Position numbers and translations under genes: made by a program
Source: Gaiellasilicea sp963730405
GTDB taxonomy: Bacteria; Actinomycetota; Thermoleophilia; Gaiellales; Gaiellaceae
Length of the DNA stretch: 64,000 nucleotides
Direction: 5' to 3'
Assembly: GCA_963730405.1 (NCBI GenBank)
Contig: CAVSRW010000013.1
Coordinates: 1 to 64,000 of the forward strand
The notes under the pieces: generated by a model
What the model saw: only the letters and a program-made list of their open reading frames with translations
Databases searched by the model: none
Told to the model about the DNA's origin: nothing
Shown here: one piece after another, positions 30,486-38,880 of the stretch
How the letters are laid out: each line of letters begins with the position of its first letter
Numbering within the stretch: the stretch's first letter is position 1

Positions 30486-31506
30486 TCCGCACCTCCTCGA
30501 CCCACTGCTCGAGGATCGGCCAGGCGTCGTGCGGCCCAGGGCCGGCCTCGGGGTGGAACTGCACCGAGCGCGCCCGCAGCTCGGGGACGTCGAGGCCCTC
30601 GACGGTGCCGTCGTAGAGGGAGACGTGCGTCGCTTCGGCGCCGTCGCTGGGCGCGACCGCGAAGCCGTGGTTCTGGCTCGTCACGAGCACGCGGCCGGTC
30701 CTGCGCTGCAGCACGGGATGGTTCGCGCCGCGGTGGCCGAAGGGGAGCTTGTACGTCTCGTGGCCGGTGGCGAGACCGAGCAGCTGGTGCCCGAGGCAGA
30801 TCCCCAGCACCGGCACCCGGCCGAGCAGCTCGCGCACCGTCGCCACCTCGTCCCGGAGCGGCTCAGGATCGCCGGGCCCGTTCGAGAGCAGGACCGCGTC
30901 GTGGCCGGCAAGCTCGTCCGCGTCGACGGTGTGCGGGTACACCGTCACGTGCGCGCCCGCACCGGCAAGCCGGCGCAGGATCGAGCGCTTGCAGCCGTAG
31001 TCGACGACGGCGACCCGGAGCGAGCCGGCGTCGCAGTAGACGTAGGGCTCGGGTGTCGAGACCTGCGCGACGAGCGCGGCGCCGGCCATGGAGGGCCTCG
31101 CGCGCACGGCGTCGAGCGCCTCTGCCTCGTCGAGCATCCCGACCGACGCGACCGCCCGCATCGCGCCGCCCTCCCGGAGGCGAAGGACGAGCGAGCGTGT
31201 GTCGATCCCCGTCAGCGCAACGACGCCCTGCTCTTCGAGCCACGCTGTCCACTCGGGGCCACGCGCCTCCCGCATCAGCACCGCCCTGGCGTGCGTCGCG
31301 GTCGACTCGGAACGGCCGGTCGCGACGCCGTAGTTGCCGACCATCGGCGCGGTGAAGCAGACGAGCTGCTCCGCGAAGCTCGGGTCGGTGACGGTCTCCT
31401 GGTAGCCGGTCATCGCCGTCGTGAAGACCGCCTCACCGAACGCGACTCCCTCTGCGCCGACCGACTGGCCGCGGAAGACGGTGCCGTCCTCGAGCGCGAG
31501 TAACAG
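30475..31506 (-). CDS. carA: Carbamoyl-phosphate synthase small (glutaminase) subunit
   Basis: CarA hydrolyses glutamine to feed ammonia to CarB. The class I amidotransferase domain has LSNGPGDP, the nucleophile motif GICLGHQLLGLA and the His-Glu pair SVQFHPEA. The conserved N-terminal segment LLLALEDGTVFRG is in frame but has no ATG, GTG or TTG before it. Either a CTG at 31506 is used, or one base has been lost between the ATG at 31517 (which would overlap the pyrC stop as ATGA) and that segment. The internal ATG at 31413 would remove a conserved part and is unlikely. Confidence 0.9.
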
Positions 31507-31513
31507 TCCTGGC

Positions 31514-32774
31514 TCATCCGTGCACGACCCGGCCGTCGGCGACGGTGGTCAGACACGGTCCCGCGCAGGCGCCGGCCGAGCAGCCACGAGTTGGCGGAGC
31601 GCGAGCGGAAACCCGCCTCCTCGACCGTCCATTCCGCCTCGAGGTCGAGCAGGACGAGGTTCGCCCGCGCGCCGACCTCGACCCGCGGCTCCGGGAGGCC
31701 GAGCGCCCGAGCCGGGCCGGACGACATGCGGTCGAGGAGCGTCGCCAGCGGGAGGAGACCCGGCACGACAAGATGGGTGTGGAGGGCGGCGAAGGCCGTC
31801 TCGAGCCCGGTGACGCCGAACGGTGCGTCCTCGAAGGGCTCCTCTTTCTCCTCGCGCGCGTGCGGCGCGTGGTCGGTGGCGACGCAGGCGATCGTCCCGT
31901 CGCGGAGCGCCTCGATCAGCGCCCGCCTGTCGGCCTCCGCGCGCAGCGGCGGGTTCATCTTCACGTTCGGGTCGAACGAACGGACGGCCTCGTCGGTCAG
32001 GACGAGGTGATGCGGCGTCACCTCGGCCGTCGCCCGGATGCCGCGATCCTGGGCGCCGCGGAGCGCCTCGACCGACTCCTCGGCGGAGAGGTGCATCAGG
32101 TGGACCGGCCGGTCCTCGGCGCCGGCGAGCGAGAGGTCCCGCTCGACCATCGCGCTCTCGGCCAGCGACGGGTAGGGCGCGAAGCCGAGCTCGGCGCAGA
32201 CCGCGCCCTCGTGCACCTGGCCGTCGCGGGAGAGCGTCGGCTCCTCGCAGTGCAGCGCCAGCGGGCGGCCGGTGACGGCCCCGTACTGGAGCGCCCGGCG
32301 CATCAGCCCCGCAGAGGTGACCGGGCGGCCGTCGTCGGTGAAGGCCGCGGCGCCCGCGTCCGCGAGCTCGCCCATCTCGGTCAGCTCCTCGCCGCCGAGC
32401 CCTTTCGAGATCGCGGCCATGAACCCCGTCGGCACGACCGCGTCCCGCTTCGCCGTCGCGACGAGCGATCCGAGCACGGCGGCCGAGTCGACGACCGGGT
32501 CGGTGTTGGGCATCGCGAGGATCGCGCAGTAGCCGCCGGCCGCGGCGGCCGCCGTGCCGCTCGCGATCGTCTCCTCGTCCTCACGGCCGGGCGAGCGCAG
32601 GTGGACGTGCGGGTCGACGAAGGCGGGCGCGAGCACGCGCGACGTGGCGGCCGCAGGCTCGATCGCCGTGATCACGCCGTCCGTGACGGTGACCGCGACG
32701 CACTCGCCGCCTGCGAGCCGACCCTCGAGGACGAGGTTGTCCGAGCGCCCGTTGCGGCAGAAGAGCGTCGTCAT
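31514..32774 (-). CDS. pyrC: Dihydroorotase, frameshifted near its 3' end
   Basis: PyrC closes carbamoyl aspartate to dihydroorotate. The class I dihydroorotase signatures are present: DPHVHLRSPG (metal-binding His pair), a TPHHL metal site and ATDHAPH. The reading frame runs into LRGTV, after which one extra base near 31553 throws it out of frame. Removing one base restores LTTVADGRVVHG and a stop at 31514, the normal family ending. As the sequence stands, translation would continue in the wrong frame to 31410, overlapping carA. Either a real frameshift or a base error. Confidence 0.88.
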
Positions 32775-33685
32775 GCAACCGCCGCCGTCTCGCGCGCGGC
32801 GACTCCCGTCGCCAGCAGGTCGTGCAGCACCGCCATCCGCATCGTCAGGCCGGCAGCAACCTGCGCGAGGATCAGCGAGTCCGTCCCGTCGGCGACGCGG
32901 CCGTCGAGCTCGACCCCGCGGTTGATCGGCCCGGGGTGCATCACCTTCTGCCCCGGCCGCACCCGCTCGGCGGTGACGCCCCAGCGCGCCGCGTACTCCC
33001 GCAGGCTGGGCACGAACGCCGACTGCATCCGCTCGCGCTGCATGCGGAGCACGTAGACGACGTCGGCGTCGGCGATCGCGCCGATCTCGGTCGCCGTCGA
33101 GCAGCCCATCGCCTCGATCCCGCGCGGGATCAGCGTCGGCGGCCCGACGAGGGTCGTCCGCGCGCCGACGAGTCCGAGCGCCTGGATCAGCGACCGCGCG
33201 ACGCGGCTGTGGAGGACGTCGCCGACGATCGCGACGTGGACTCCGTCGAGCCGGCCGAGCGCCTCACGGATCGTGAAGAGATCGAGCAGCGCCTGCGTCG
33301 GGTGCTGGTGCTTGCCGTCGCCGGCGTTCACGACCGCCGCGCCCGACCAGCGGGCAACGAGCTGCGGCGCGCCGATGCGCGGGTGGCGGACGACGATCGC
33401 GTCCGGCTCGTACTGCGCGAGGGTCAGCACGGTGTCCTTCAGCGACTCCCCCTTGTCGACCGACGAGCCCGCCGCCTTCAGCGACATCACGTCGGCGGAG
33501 AGCCTCTTCGCCGCCAGCTCGAAGCTGGACGACGTGCGGGTCGAGGACTCGAAGAAGAGGCTCAGGACGAGCTTGCCCTTGAGTGCGGGCAGCTTCTCCT
33601 CGACGCCCTGGAGCGCGCCGGCGGTCTCGAGGATCCGCTCGACGTCGTCCCGCGTCAGGTCGGCGATCGAGAGCAGGTGCCTCAT
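32771..33685 (-). CDS. pyrB: Aspartate carbamoyltransferase catalytic subunit
   Basis: PyrB condenses carbamoyl phosphate and aspartate, the committed step of UMP synthesis. The 304-residue protein has the carbamoyl-phosphate-binding FFESSTRTSSSFELAAKRL, the SSVDKGESLKDT loop, and HPTQALLDLFTI. No pyrI regulatory subunit gene is next to it, as in other Gram-positives. It overlaps pyrR upstream and pyrC downstream by 4 nt each. Confidence 0.96.
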   Translation of the reverse strand: MRHLLSIADLTRDDVERILETAGALQGVEEKLPALKGKLVLSLFFESSTRTSSSFELAAKRLSADVMSLKAAGSSVDKGESLKDTVLTLAQYEPDAIVVRHPRIGAPQLVARWSGAAVVNAGDGKHQHPTQALLDLFTIREALGRLDGVHVAIVGDVLHSRVARSLIQALGLVGARTTLVGPPTLIPRGIEAMGCSTATEIGAIADADVVYVLRMQRERMQSAFVPSLREYAARWGVTAERVRPGQKVMHPGPINRGVELDGRVADGTDSLILAQVAAGLTMRMAVLHDLLATGVAARETAAVA

Positions 33686-34263
33686 GACGAGCGCTCCTCG
33701 GGGGCGCCGACGAGCAGGATCCGGTCGGCGCCGTCCGTCTCGGTCAGCTCGACCTGGATCCGCTCGCTCCGCGCCGTGGGCAGGTTCTTGCCGACGTAAT
33801 CGGGGCGGATCGGCAGCTCGCGGTGCCCGCGGTCGACGATCACCGCGAGCTGGACGCGTGCCGCCCGCCCGTGCTCGAGCAGCGTCTCGATCGCCGCCCG
33901 AATCGTGCGGCCCGTGTAGAGGACGTCGTCGACGAGGACGACCGTCATCCCCCGCAGGTCGAAGTCGAGCGCCGTGGCGTGGACGACGGGCTGCTCGCGG
34001 CCGGCGACGGCGTCGTCGCGATGGTGGGTGATGTCGACGGCGCCCAGCTCGATCTCCTCCCCGCTCCGCTCCTCGATCAGCGCCGCCAGCCGCTCGGCGA
34101 GCGGGACGCCGCGCGTGTGGATGCCGACGAGGGCCAGCCGGCCGAGGTCGTCGTTGCGCTCGATGATCTCGTGCGCGATCCGCGAGAGCGTGCGCTCGAG
34201 GCCTTCTGCGTCGAGGAGTGTCTTGACCGCGGCGCGGTCCGGGACGTGCGTGCTTCCGTTCAT
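33682..34263 (-). CDS. pyrR: Pyrimidine operon regulator / uracil phosphoribosyltransferase PyrR
   Basis: PyrR binds UMP and a hairpin in pyr mRNA to lower expression, and has weak uracil phosphoribosyltransferase activity. The PRPP loop VVLVDDVLYTGRTIRAA and the THHRDD and VGKNLPTARSERI segments mark the family. The ATG at 34263 is preferred because AAAGGA lies 5 nt before it; the upstream ATG at 34269 is too close to that site. The ribosome binding site sits in a PyrR-type hairpin, suggesting translational autoregulation. Confidence 0.95.
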   Translation of the reverse strand: MNGSTHVPDRAAVKTLLDAEGLERTLSRIAHEIIERNDDLGRLALVGIHTRGVPLAERLAALIEERSGEEIELGAVDITHHRDDAVAGREQPVVHATALDFDLRGMTVVLVDDVLYTGRTIRAAIETLLEHGRAARVQLAVIVDRGHRELPIRPDYVGKNLPTARSERIQVELTETDGADRILLVGAPEERSS

Positions 34264-34269
34264 GCCCAT

Positions 34270-34300
34270 CCTTTCCGGCCTCGCTGGACCGGGTTAAAGG
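34270..34300 (-). promoter_or_regulatory. PyrR-binding RNA hairpin covering the pyrR ribosome binding site
   Basis: On the minus strand CCUUU (34300-34296) can pair with AAAGG (34274-34270), which is the Shine-Dalgarno. An inner CCGG/CCGG stem follows (34292-34289 with 34278-34275), with a purine-containing bulge on the 5' side. The tip reads UC-CAGCGA-GG, matching the CNGNGA hexaloop known to bind PyrR. UMP-bound PyrR would stabilise the fold and block translation. Confidence 0.75.
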
Positions 34301-34310
34301 GTCGGACGCG

Positions 34311-34316
34311 ATCCTA
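34311..34316 (-). promoter_or_regulatory. -10 box of the pyr operon
   Basis: TAGGAT on the minus strand would start transcription near 34305, giving a leader of about 40 nt consisting almost only of the PyrR-type hairpin. The region 17 bp further up (TTCGCT) is a weak -35. Confidence 0.5.
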
Positions 34317-34344
34317 GCGCGACCGGCGGACGAAGCGAAATGCG

Positions 34345-34557
34345 CTAGATCTCGGGGGTCGCTTCCTCGTCCGTGGGCGCGAGCTCGATCACGTCCTGCG
34401 CGGTCTCGACCGCGTCCTCGGGCACGAGGATCTTCAGCGAGTCGGAGTCGTCGTCGGGCGCGACCTCCGACTCGATCCCGGCGTCCCCGAGCAGCGCCTG
34501 GATCTCCTCCGCCTCGGTCGCGTCGTCCGCGAGGGCGACCTGCACCTTCTCGCTCAT
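34345..34557 (-). CDS. DUF2007-like putative signal-transducing protein
   Basis: A 70-residue acidic protein with a ferredoxin-like pattern: KVQVALADDATEAEEIQALLGDAGIESEV then LKILVPEDAVETAQDVI. It matches small DUF2007 proteins, whose function is not known. The start overlaps the RNase Z stop by 4 nt, so they are co-translated. It is the last gene of a short operon ahead of pyrR. Confidence 0.7.
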   Translation of the reverse strand: MSEKVQVALADDATEAEEIQALLGDAGIESEVAPDDDSDSLKILVPEDAVETAQDVIELAPTDEEATPEI

Positions 34558-35531
34558 GGGGCGGAGGGTACTTCAGCCCGAGGCAGCCGTGCGCCGCGCT
34601 TCACGAGCTCAGGGCCGCCCCGCTCCGCGAACGGCACCTCGATCAGGTCGAAGTCGCGCGGGACGACGGTGTCGGGGAAGACCGTCCGCGCCTCGCGCTC
34701 GACGTCTCCGCCGCTGTAGCGGCTGGAGCTGTGCGTCAGCGCGAGCAGGCGCACCTCCGCGTCCTTCGCGACCCGAGCCGCTTCGAGGGCGGTCGAGTGC
34801 TCGGTCTCCTGTGCCCGGTCGGCCTCGTCCTCGCAGAACGTCGCCTCGTGGACGAGCAGGTCGGCGCCGTAGGCGGCGTCGACGACGAGGTCGGACGGGG
34901 CCGTGTCGCCGGTGAGCACGACCTTGCGACCAGGACGCGAGTCTCCGAGCACCTGCTCGGGCGTGATCACGCGGCCGTCGGCGAGCGTGACCGGCTCACC
35001 GCTCTGGAGCGCACCACGTTCGCGCCCGGCAGGCACGCCGAGCGCGTCGGCGGTCTCGACGTCGAAGCGGCCCGGACGCGCCTCCTCGACGAGCGCGTAG
35101 CCGATCGCGTCGCGGCCGTGCCGCGCGGGAAAGGTCCGGAGCTCGTAGCCGTCGCGGGCGAGAACGGCGTCCTGGCTCAGCTCGACGACGTCGACCTCGA
35201 ACGTCAGGCGGCCGAAGATCCGCCGCAGCTGCTGCAGCAGCTCCTCGAGCCCGCGCGGGCCGTAGAGCGTCAGCGGCAGCTCCCGCCCGCGCAGCGCGAA
35301 CGTCTTCAGCATTCCCGGAAGGCCGAGGAAGTGGTCCGCGTGGAAGTGGGTCAGGAAGATCTCCTGCAGGTCGACGAGCCCGAGGTCGGACCGGAGCAGC
35401 TGCCGCTGCGTCCCCTCGCCGCAGTCGACCAGGAGGCGCTCGCCGCCGCGCCGGATCAGGGTCGCCGAGGGGGCGCGTCGCGCCGTCGGCATCGAGCCGG
35501 CGGTGCCGAGGAAGACGACGTCGAGATCCAC
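34554..35531 (-). CDS. rnz: Ribonuclease Z
   Basis: RNase Z trims 3' trailers from tRNA precursors. Neither tRNA gene in this window encodes CCA, which makes the enzyme relevant here. The 325-residue metallo-beta-lactamase protein has the THFHADHFLG zinc motif at 61-70, LVDCGEGTQRQL before it, LTGDTAPSD, and HEATF late in the protein. Length is typical of the short bacterial form. Confidence 0.94.
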   Translation of the reverse strand: MDLDVVFLGTAGSMPTARRAPSATLIRRGGERLLVDCGEGTQRQLLRSDLGLVDLQEIFLTHFHADHFLGLPGMLKTFALRGRELPLTLYGPRGLEELLQQLRRIFGRLTFEVDVVELSQDAVLARDGYELRTFPARHGRDAIGYALVEEARPGRFDVETADALGVPAGRERGALQSGEPVTLADGRVITPEQVLGDSRPGRKVVLTGDTAPSDLVVDAAYGADLLVHEATFCEDEADRAQETEHSTALEAARVAKDAEVRLLALTHSSSRYSGGDVEREARTVFPDTVVPRDFDLIEVPFAERGGPELVKRGARLPRAEVPSAP

Positions 35532-35559
35532 GCCGCCAGTCTAGGAGGGCGCGCCGGGA

Positions 35560-35796
35560 CTACGGGAGGACGAGGACCTGGCCGGGCACGATCGTCGCGC
35601 CCCGGAGCCCGTTCCGCTCCTTGATCTCCCAGATGCCCTGGCGCGGGTCCGAGTAGCCGTTCGACGCGATCGACCAGAGCGTGTCGTACGGCTGCACGAC
35701 GTACCGTCGCTCCGGCCCCGATGCGTCCGAGGAGCGTGCGAACGCCGCCCAGAGGAGGATGCCGATCGCCGCGAGCACGAGGATTCGTCCGAACAT
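35560..35796 (-). CDS. LysM-domain membrane protein under LexA control (YneA/ChiZ-like)
   Basis: A 78-residue protein with one N-terminal membrane helix (RILVLAAIGILLWAAFA) and a LysM domain starting YVVQPYDTLWSIA, which would bind peptidoglycan outside the membrane. The layout matches SOS-induced division inhibitors such as Bacillus YneA and mycobacterial ChiZ. The ATG at 35796 is chosen because it follows a promoter with the -10 at 35806-35811 and no ribosome binding site. The upstream GTG at 35820 lies between the promoter boxes. Two LexA boxes overlap the promoter and start. Function is inferred. Confidence 0.75.
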   Translation of the reverse strand: MFGRILVLAAIGILLWAAFARSSDASGPERRYVVQPYDTLWSIASNGYSDPRQGIWEIKERNGLRGATIVPGQVLVLP

Positions 35797-35834
35797 GTGT
35801 TCGCCATGATGCACGAACACCTGTTCGCTGTCAA
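35790..35834 (-). promoter_or_regulatory. SOS promoter with two LexA boxes
   Basis: Two perfect CGAAC-N4-GTTCG boxes occur at 35790-35803 and 35814-35827, centres 24 bp apart. A perfect TTGACA -35 (35834-35829) and CATCAT -10 (35811-35806) are 17 bp apart. One box fills the spacer and the other covers the transcription start and the ATG. This is a textbook arrangement for LexA repression in Gram-positive bacteria. Confidence 0.85.
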
Positions 35835-36868
35835 GGGCCGATCGCCGCGAGCACGGCGTCGAGGATGCGGTCGGGGCCGAAGCGCACCGGATCGTCCCCC
35901 GGCAGGCCCGTCTCCGCCTCCGCGCGCGCGATCGCAGCCCGAGCGGCGTCGTCGCCGGGCAGGGCGCGGGTGTTGAGCGCGATCGCCGCGACCCGCGCCG
36001 GCCGCGCCCGCAGCGAGATCCGCTCGTGCAGCTCGACGAGCTCCGGCAGCGGCAGCAGCGGGTGGCCCGGATAGCCGTCGACCTCGGTCGAGCCGGCCTG
36101 GTGGCAGAGCACGAAGGCGTGCGGCGCCGAGCCGTGGACGAGCCCGAGCGTGACGCCCGAATAGGCGGGATGCGTGATCGCGCCCTGCCCCTCGACGAAG
36201 AGCAGCTCTCCCCCGCGCTCGTGCCCCTCGACGACGAGCTGCTCGGCCGCGCCGGCGATGAAGTCCGAGACGACCGCGTCGACCGCGATCCCCCAGCCGG
36301 CGATCGCGATCCCGGTCTGGCCGGTCGGGACGAAGCGCGACTCGATTCCGCGCGCCCTCGCGGCGCGGTCGAGCTCGAGCGAGACCGTCATCTTCCCGAT
36401 CGCGCAGTCGGAGCCGACCGTGAGGACGTTTCTCGTCGGCTGCGACAGGTTCGCGCCGGTCGGGACGTTCAGGCCTGCAGGCGGCCGGCGCAGGTCGCGA
36501 AGCTCGACGCTGCGCGCGGCGGCGAGCTCCGCGAGCTCCTCGTCGTCCGCCAGGAACTGGTGCAGCCCGTTCTCGAGGTTGAGGCCGTTTCCGATCGCGC
36601 TCTTCAGCAGCTCGCGCCACGCGGGCGGAAAGCGGCCGCCGGCGGTTGCGACGCCGACGAGCGCCGTCTCCGGCTCGAACGCGAGCGCGTCCTCGACGGA
36701 TGCGACGATCGGAACGCCGGACTGCGTCTCCCCCGCCCGCGTCGAGTCGACGATCGCGACGACTGGCCGCTCGCCGTATGCGAGCACACCGCGCGCCGTC
36801 TTCCCGTAGTGCGGGTCGCCGGAGAAGCCCTCGGCCAAGATCAGGAGCCGCTCAGGCCGGCCGGACAC
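35831..36868 (-). CDS. DUF1611 (DgcN-like) protein
   Basis: A 345-residue DUF1611 protein. The C-terminal part has a P-loop-like TVGSDCAIGKMTVSLEL. The family also shows GVATAGGRFPPAWR and PTGQTGIAIAGWGIAVDAVVSDF here. DgcN of a marine Pseudoalteromonas, a member of this family, N-acetylates D-glutamate and works with the enolase-family racemase DgcA, whose homologue lies directly upstream and overlaps by 17 nt. The same role here is inference. GTG start at 36868. Confidence 0.75.
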   Translation of the reverse strand: MSGRPERLLILAEGFSGDPHYGKTARGVLAYGERPVVAIVDSTRAGETQSGVPIVASVEDALAFEPETALVGVATAGGRFPPAWRELLKSAIGNGLNLENGLHQFLADDEELAELAAARSVELRDLRRPPAGLNVPTGANLSQPTRNVLTVGSDCAIGKMTVSLELDRAARARGIESRFVPTGQTGIAIAGWGIAVDAVVSDFIAGAAEQLVVEGHERGGELLFVEGQGAITHPAYSGVTLGLVHGSAPHAFVLCHQAGSTEVDGYPGHPLLPLPELVELHERISLRARPARVAAIALNTRALPGDDAARAAIARAEAETGLPGDDPVRFGPDRILDAVLAAIGP

Positions 36869-37855
36869 CGAGCCCCGGGCCGTCGGACGGCACCTGCATG
36901 CCGTCGGTGAACGAGACACCCGGCCACGGGTCCTCGGCGATCAGGAGATTGCCGTCGAGGTCGACGTGGTCGCAGAGCGGCGCCACGGCGCAGCCGGCCG
37001 CAATGCCGAGGCCCGACTCGATCATGCAGCCGAGCATGACCCCGAGCCCCAGCGCACGTGCAGCGTGCGCCATCCGGATCGCCTCCCGGATCCCGCCCGA
37101 CTTGGCCAGCTTGATGTTGATCCCGTGCCCGATGGCCGCGCACGCCGCGACGCTGCCGAGGCGATGGCAGTCCTCGTCGACGTAGATCGGGATCGGTGAG
37201 CGCTCCTTCAGGATCCGGCCGCTCTCGTCGCCGGCGCGGAGCGGCTGTTCGCAGTACTCGACGCCGAGCTCGTGCAGCTGTGGCAGCGCGTCGAGCGCCT
37301 CCTCGAGCGACCACCACTCGTTCACGTCGACCTGGAGCGGCAGCTCCGTGACGCCGCGAACCGCCCGGACGCGCTCGACGTCCAGGCCGTCGCCGCCGCC
37401 GAGCTTCAGCTTCAGCCGCGAGAACCGCGGCGCCGCCTTCTCGGCGCGTCGCGCCATGTCGTCGGGGTCGCCGAGCCAGACGGTCCAGGAGGTCGGGGAC
37501 CTGTCCGCGGGAGCCCCAGCAGCTTCCGAACCGGGACGCCGAGGAGCTTTCCCTGCAAGTCATGGAGGGCGGCGTCGAGCGCAGCCCTGGCGGCGTTCTC
37601 GCCCGCCGGCAGGCGCGCCTCGATCTGCTCGAGCGCGAACGGGTCGTCTCCGAGTAGGCCGGCGTGCGCCTCGACGTACGCGAGCGCCGAGGCGGCGGTC
37701 TCGTCGTAGCGCTCGATCGGCGCCGCCTCCCCGAATCCGGTCGCGCCGTCATGGCGGAGCTCGACCTGGACGACCTCTGCCTCGTCACTCGACTCGCGCG
37801 CGATCACGAACGTCTCGGCCAGGCGCAGGGTGACGATCCGGGCGGTCAGCTCCAC
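36852..37855 (-). CDS. Enolase-superfamily dipeptide epimerase / DgcA-like racemase (frameshifted)
   Basis: The gene is complete only if one base is added. The 5' part reads an N-terminal capping domain ending RKLLGLPRTGP. After a run of four G (C on the minus strand) at 37495-37498 the frame must shift to give TSWTVWLGDPDDMARR and the barrel domain. There the catalytic features are present: KLKLG, VDVNE, EQPL, VDED and KLAKSGG. Restored length is about 334 residues, typical for L-Ala-D/L-Glu epimerases. The GTG at 37855 has TAGGGT 7 nt upstream. The DUF1611 partner points to D-glutamate or peptide recycling. Confidence 0.75.
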
Positions 37856-37937
37856 CGGCGCCACCCTAACGATCGATCTTGCAGAACCGGTTTGCACCGC
37901 CTAACCTGCACCGCGCTGCACGACACAAGGGGGGAAG

Positions 37938-38873
37938 ATGAGGAAGCTGTTCGTTCTCGCCGTCGGCGCGTTGGCTGCGCTGGCGGTCACAGCGGCTCCC
38001 GTCGGCGCCGTCGGCCATCCGGCGCTCTGCGCCGGCTGGGAGGCTGACGGAACCGGCACGTTCGACGGTCTCTCGTCGTTGACCGCGTCGGCCGGCACGG
38101 CCCGTGCCGCCGGCAACGTCATTCGCGAGCCGTCCGTCAACGCGACCTACGAGGCGATGCCCGCCTCGGCCAAGGGCAAGGGCGGCGCGAAGTTCCGGGC
38201 GACCGTGCCGGTCTGGTTCCACGTCGTCACCGACGGCGCGATCGGCAACGTCACTCAGGCGCAGATCGACGAGCAGATGACCGTGCTCAACCTCGCGTTC
38301 GCGGGCTTCTACGGCGGCGCGAAGTCGGGCTTCAAGTTCGAGCTCGCCGGCGTCACGCGCACCGACAACGCCGACTGGTTCTACGGCGCCATCGACGGCT
38401 CGTCCGAGCGGCCGATGAAGCGCGCGCTCCACCGGGGCGGCTTCGAGACGCTCAACGTGTACTCGACCACTGCCGGCCCGTATCTCGGCTGGGCCTACCT
38501 GCCGGGCCTGCCGGACTCGAACCTCTACCTGGACGGGATCGTCTTCGACTGGGAGTCGATGGTCCGGACGTCCGACAAGTACGAAGGCGCCTACGACCTC
38601 GGGATGACGCTCGTCCACGAGGCAGGCCACTGGGTCAACCTCGAGCACACCTTCTACGGCGGCTGCAACGCCAAGGGCGATTTCGTCGACGACACGCCGG
38701 CGATGAAGGTGCCGACGAACGGCTGCCCGATCGGCAAGGACACCTGCGCCGAGCCCGGGCTCGACCCGATCCACAACTACATGGACTACTCGTACGACGC
38801 TTGTTACAACCAGTTCACGCCCGGCCAGGTCGCGCGCGCACAGGACGCGTGGCTCTTCCACCGGGTCTCCTAG
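37938..38873 (+). CDS. Secreted M43-family zinc metalloprotease 1
   Basis: A 311-residue protein with a signal peptide (residues 1 to about 24, cut near PVGA-VG) and a pappalysin/cytophagalysin-type catalytic domain. The zinc motif is HEAGHWVNLEH at 227-237, where the usual Gly before the third ligand region is replaced by Asn, and the Met-turn is NYMDYS at 280-285. Two Cys pairs near the C-terminus probably form disulfides. A strong ribosome binding site (AAGGGGGG) precedes the ATG. The next gene is a close paralogue. Confidence 0.87.
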   Translation: MRKLFVLAVGALAALAVTAAPVGAVGHPALCAGWEADGTGTFDGLSSLTASAGTARAAGNVIREPSVNATYEAMPASAKGKGGAKFRATVPVWFHVVTDGAIGNVTQAQIDEQMTVLNLAFAGFYGGAKSGFKFELAGVTRTDNADWFYGAIDGSSERPMKRALHRGGFETLNVYSTTAGPYLGWAYLPGLPDSNLYLDGIVFDWESMVRTSDKYEGAYDLGMTLVHEAGHWVNLEHTFYGGCNAKGDFVDDTPAMKVPTNGCPIGKDTCAEPGLDPIHNYMDYSYDACYNQFTPGQVARAQDAWLFHRVS

Positions 38874-38880
38874 GGGGAGC

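Noticed and set aside
31410..31513. C-terminal extension of PyrC into carA
   Set aside because: It is translation past a probable frameshift; the alternative frame gives the expected family ending at 31514.
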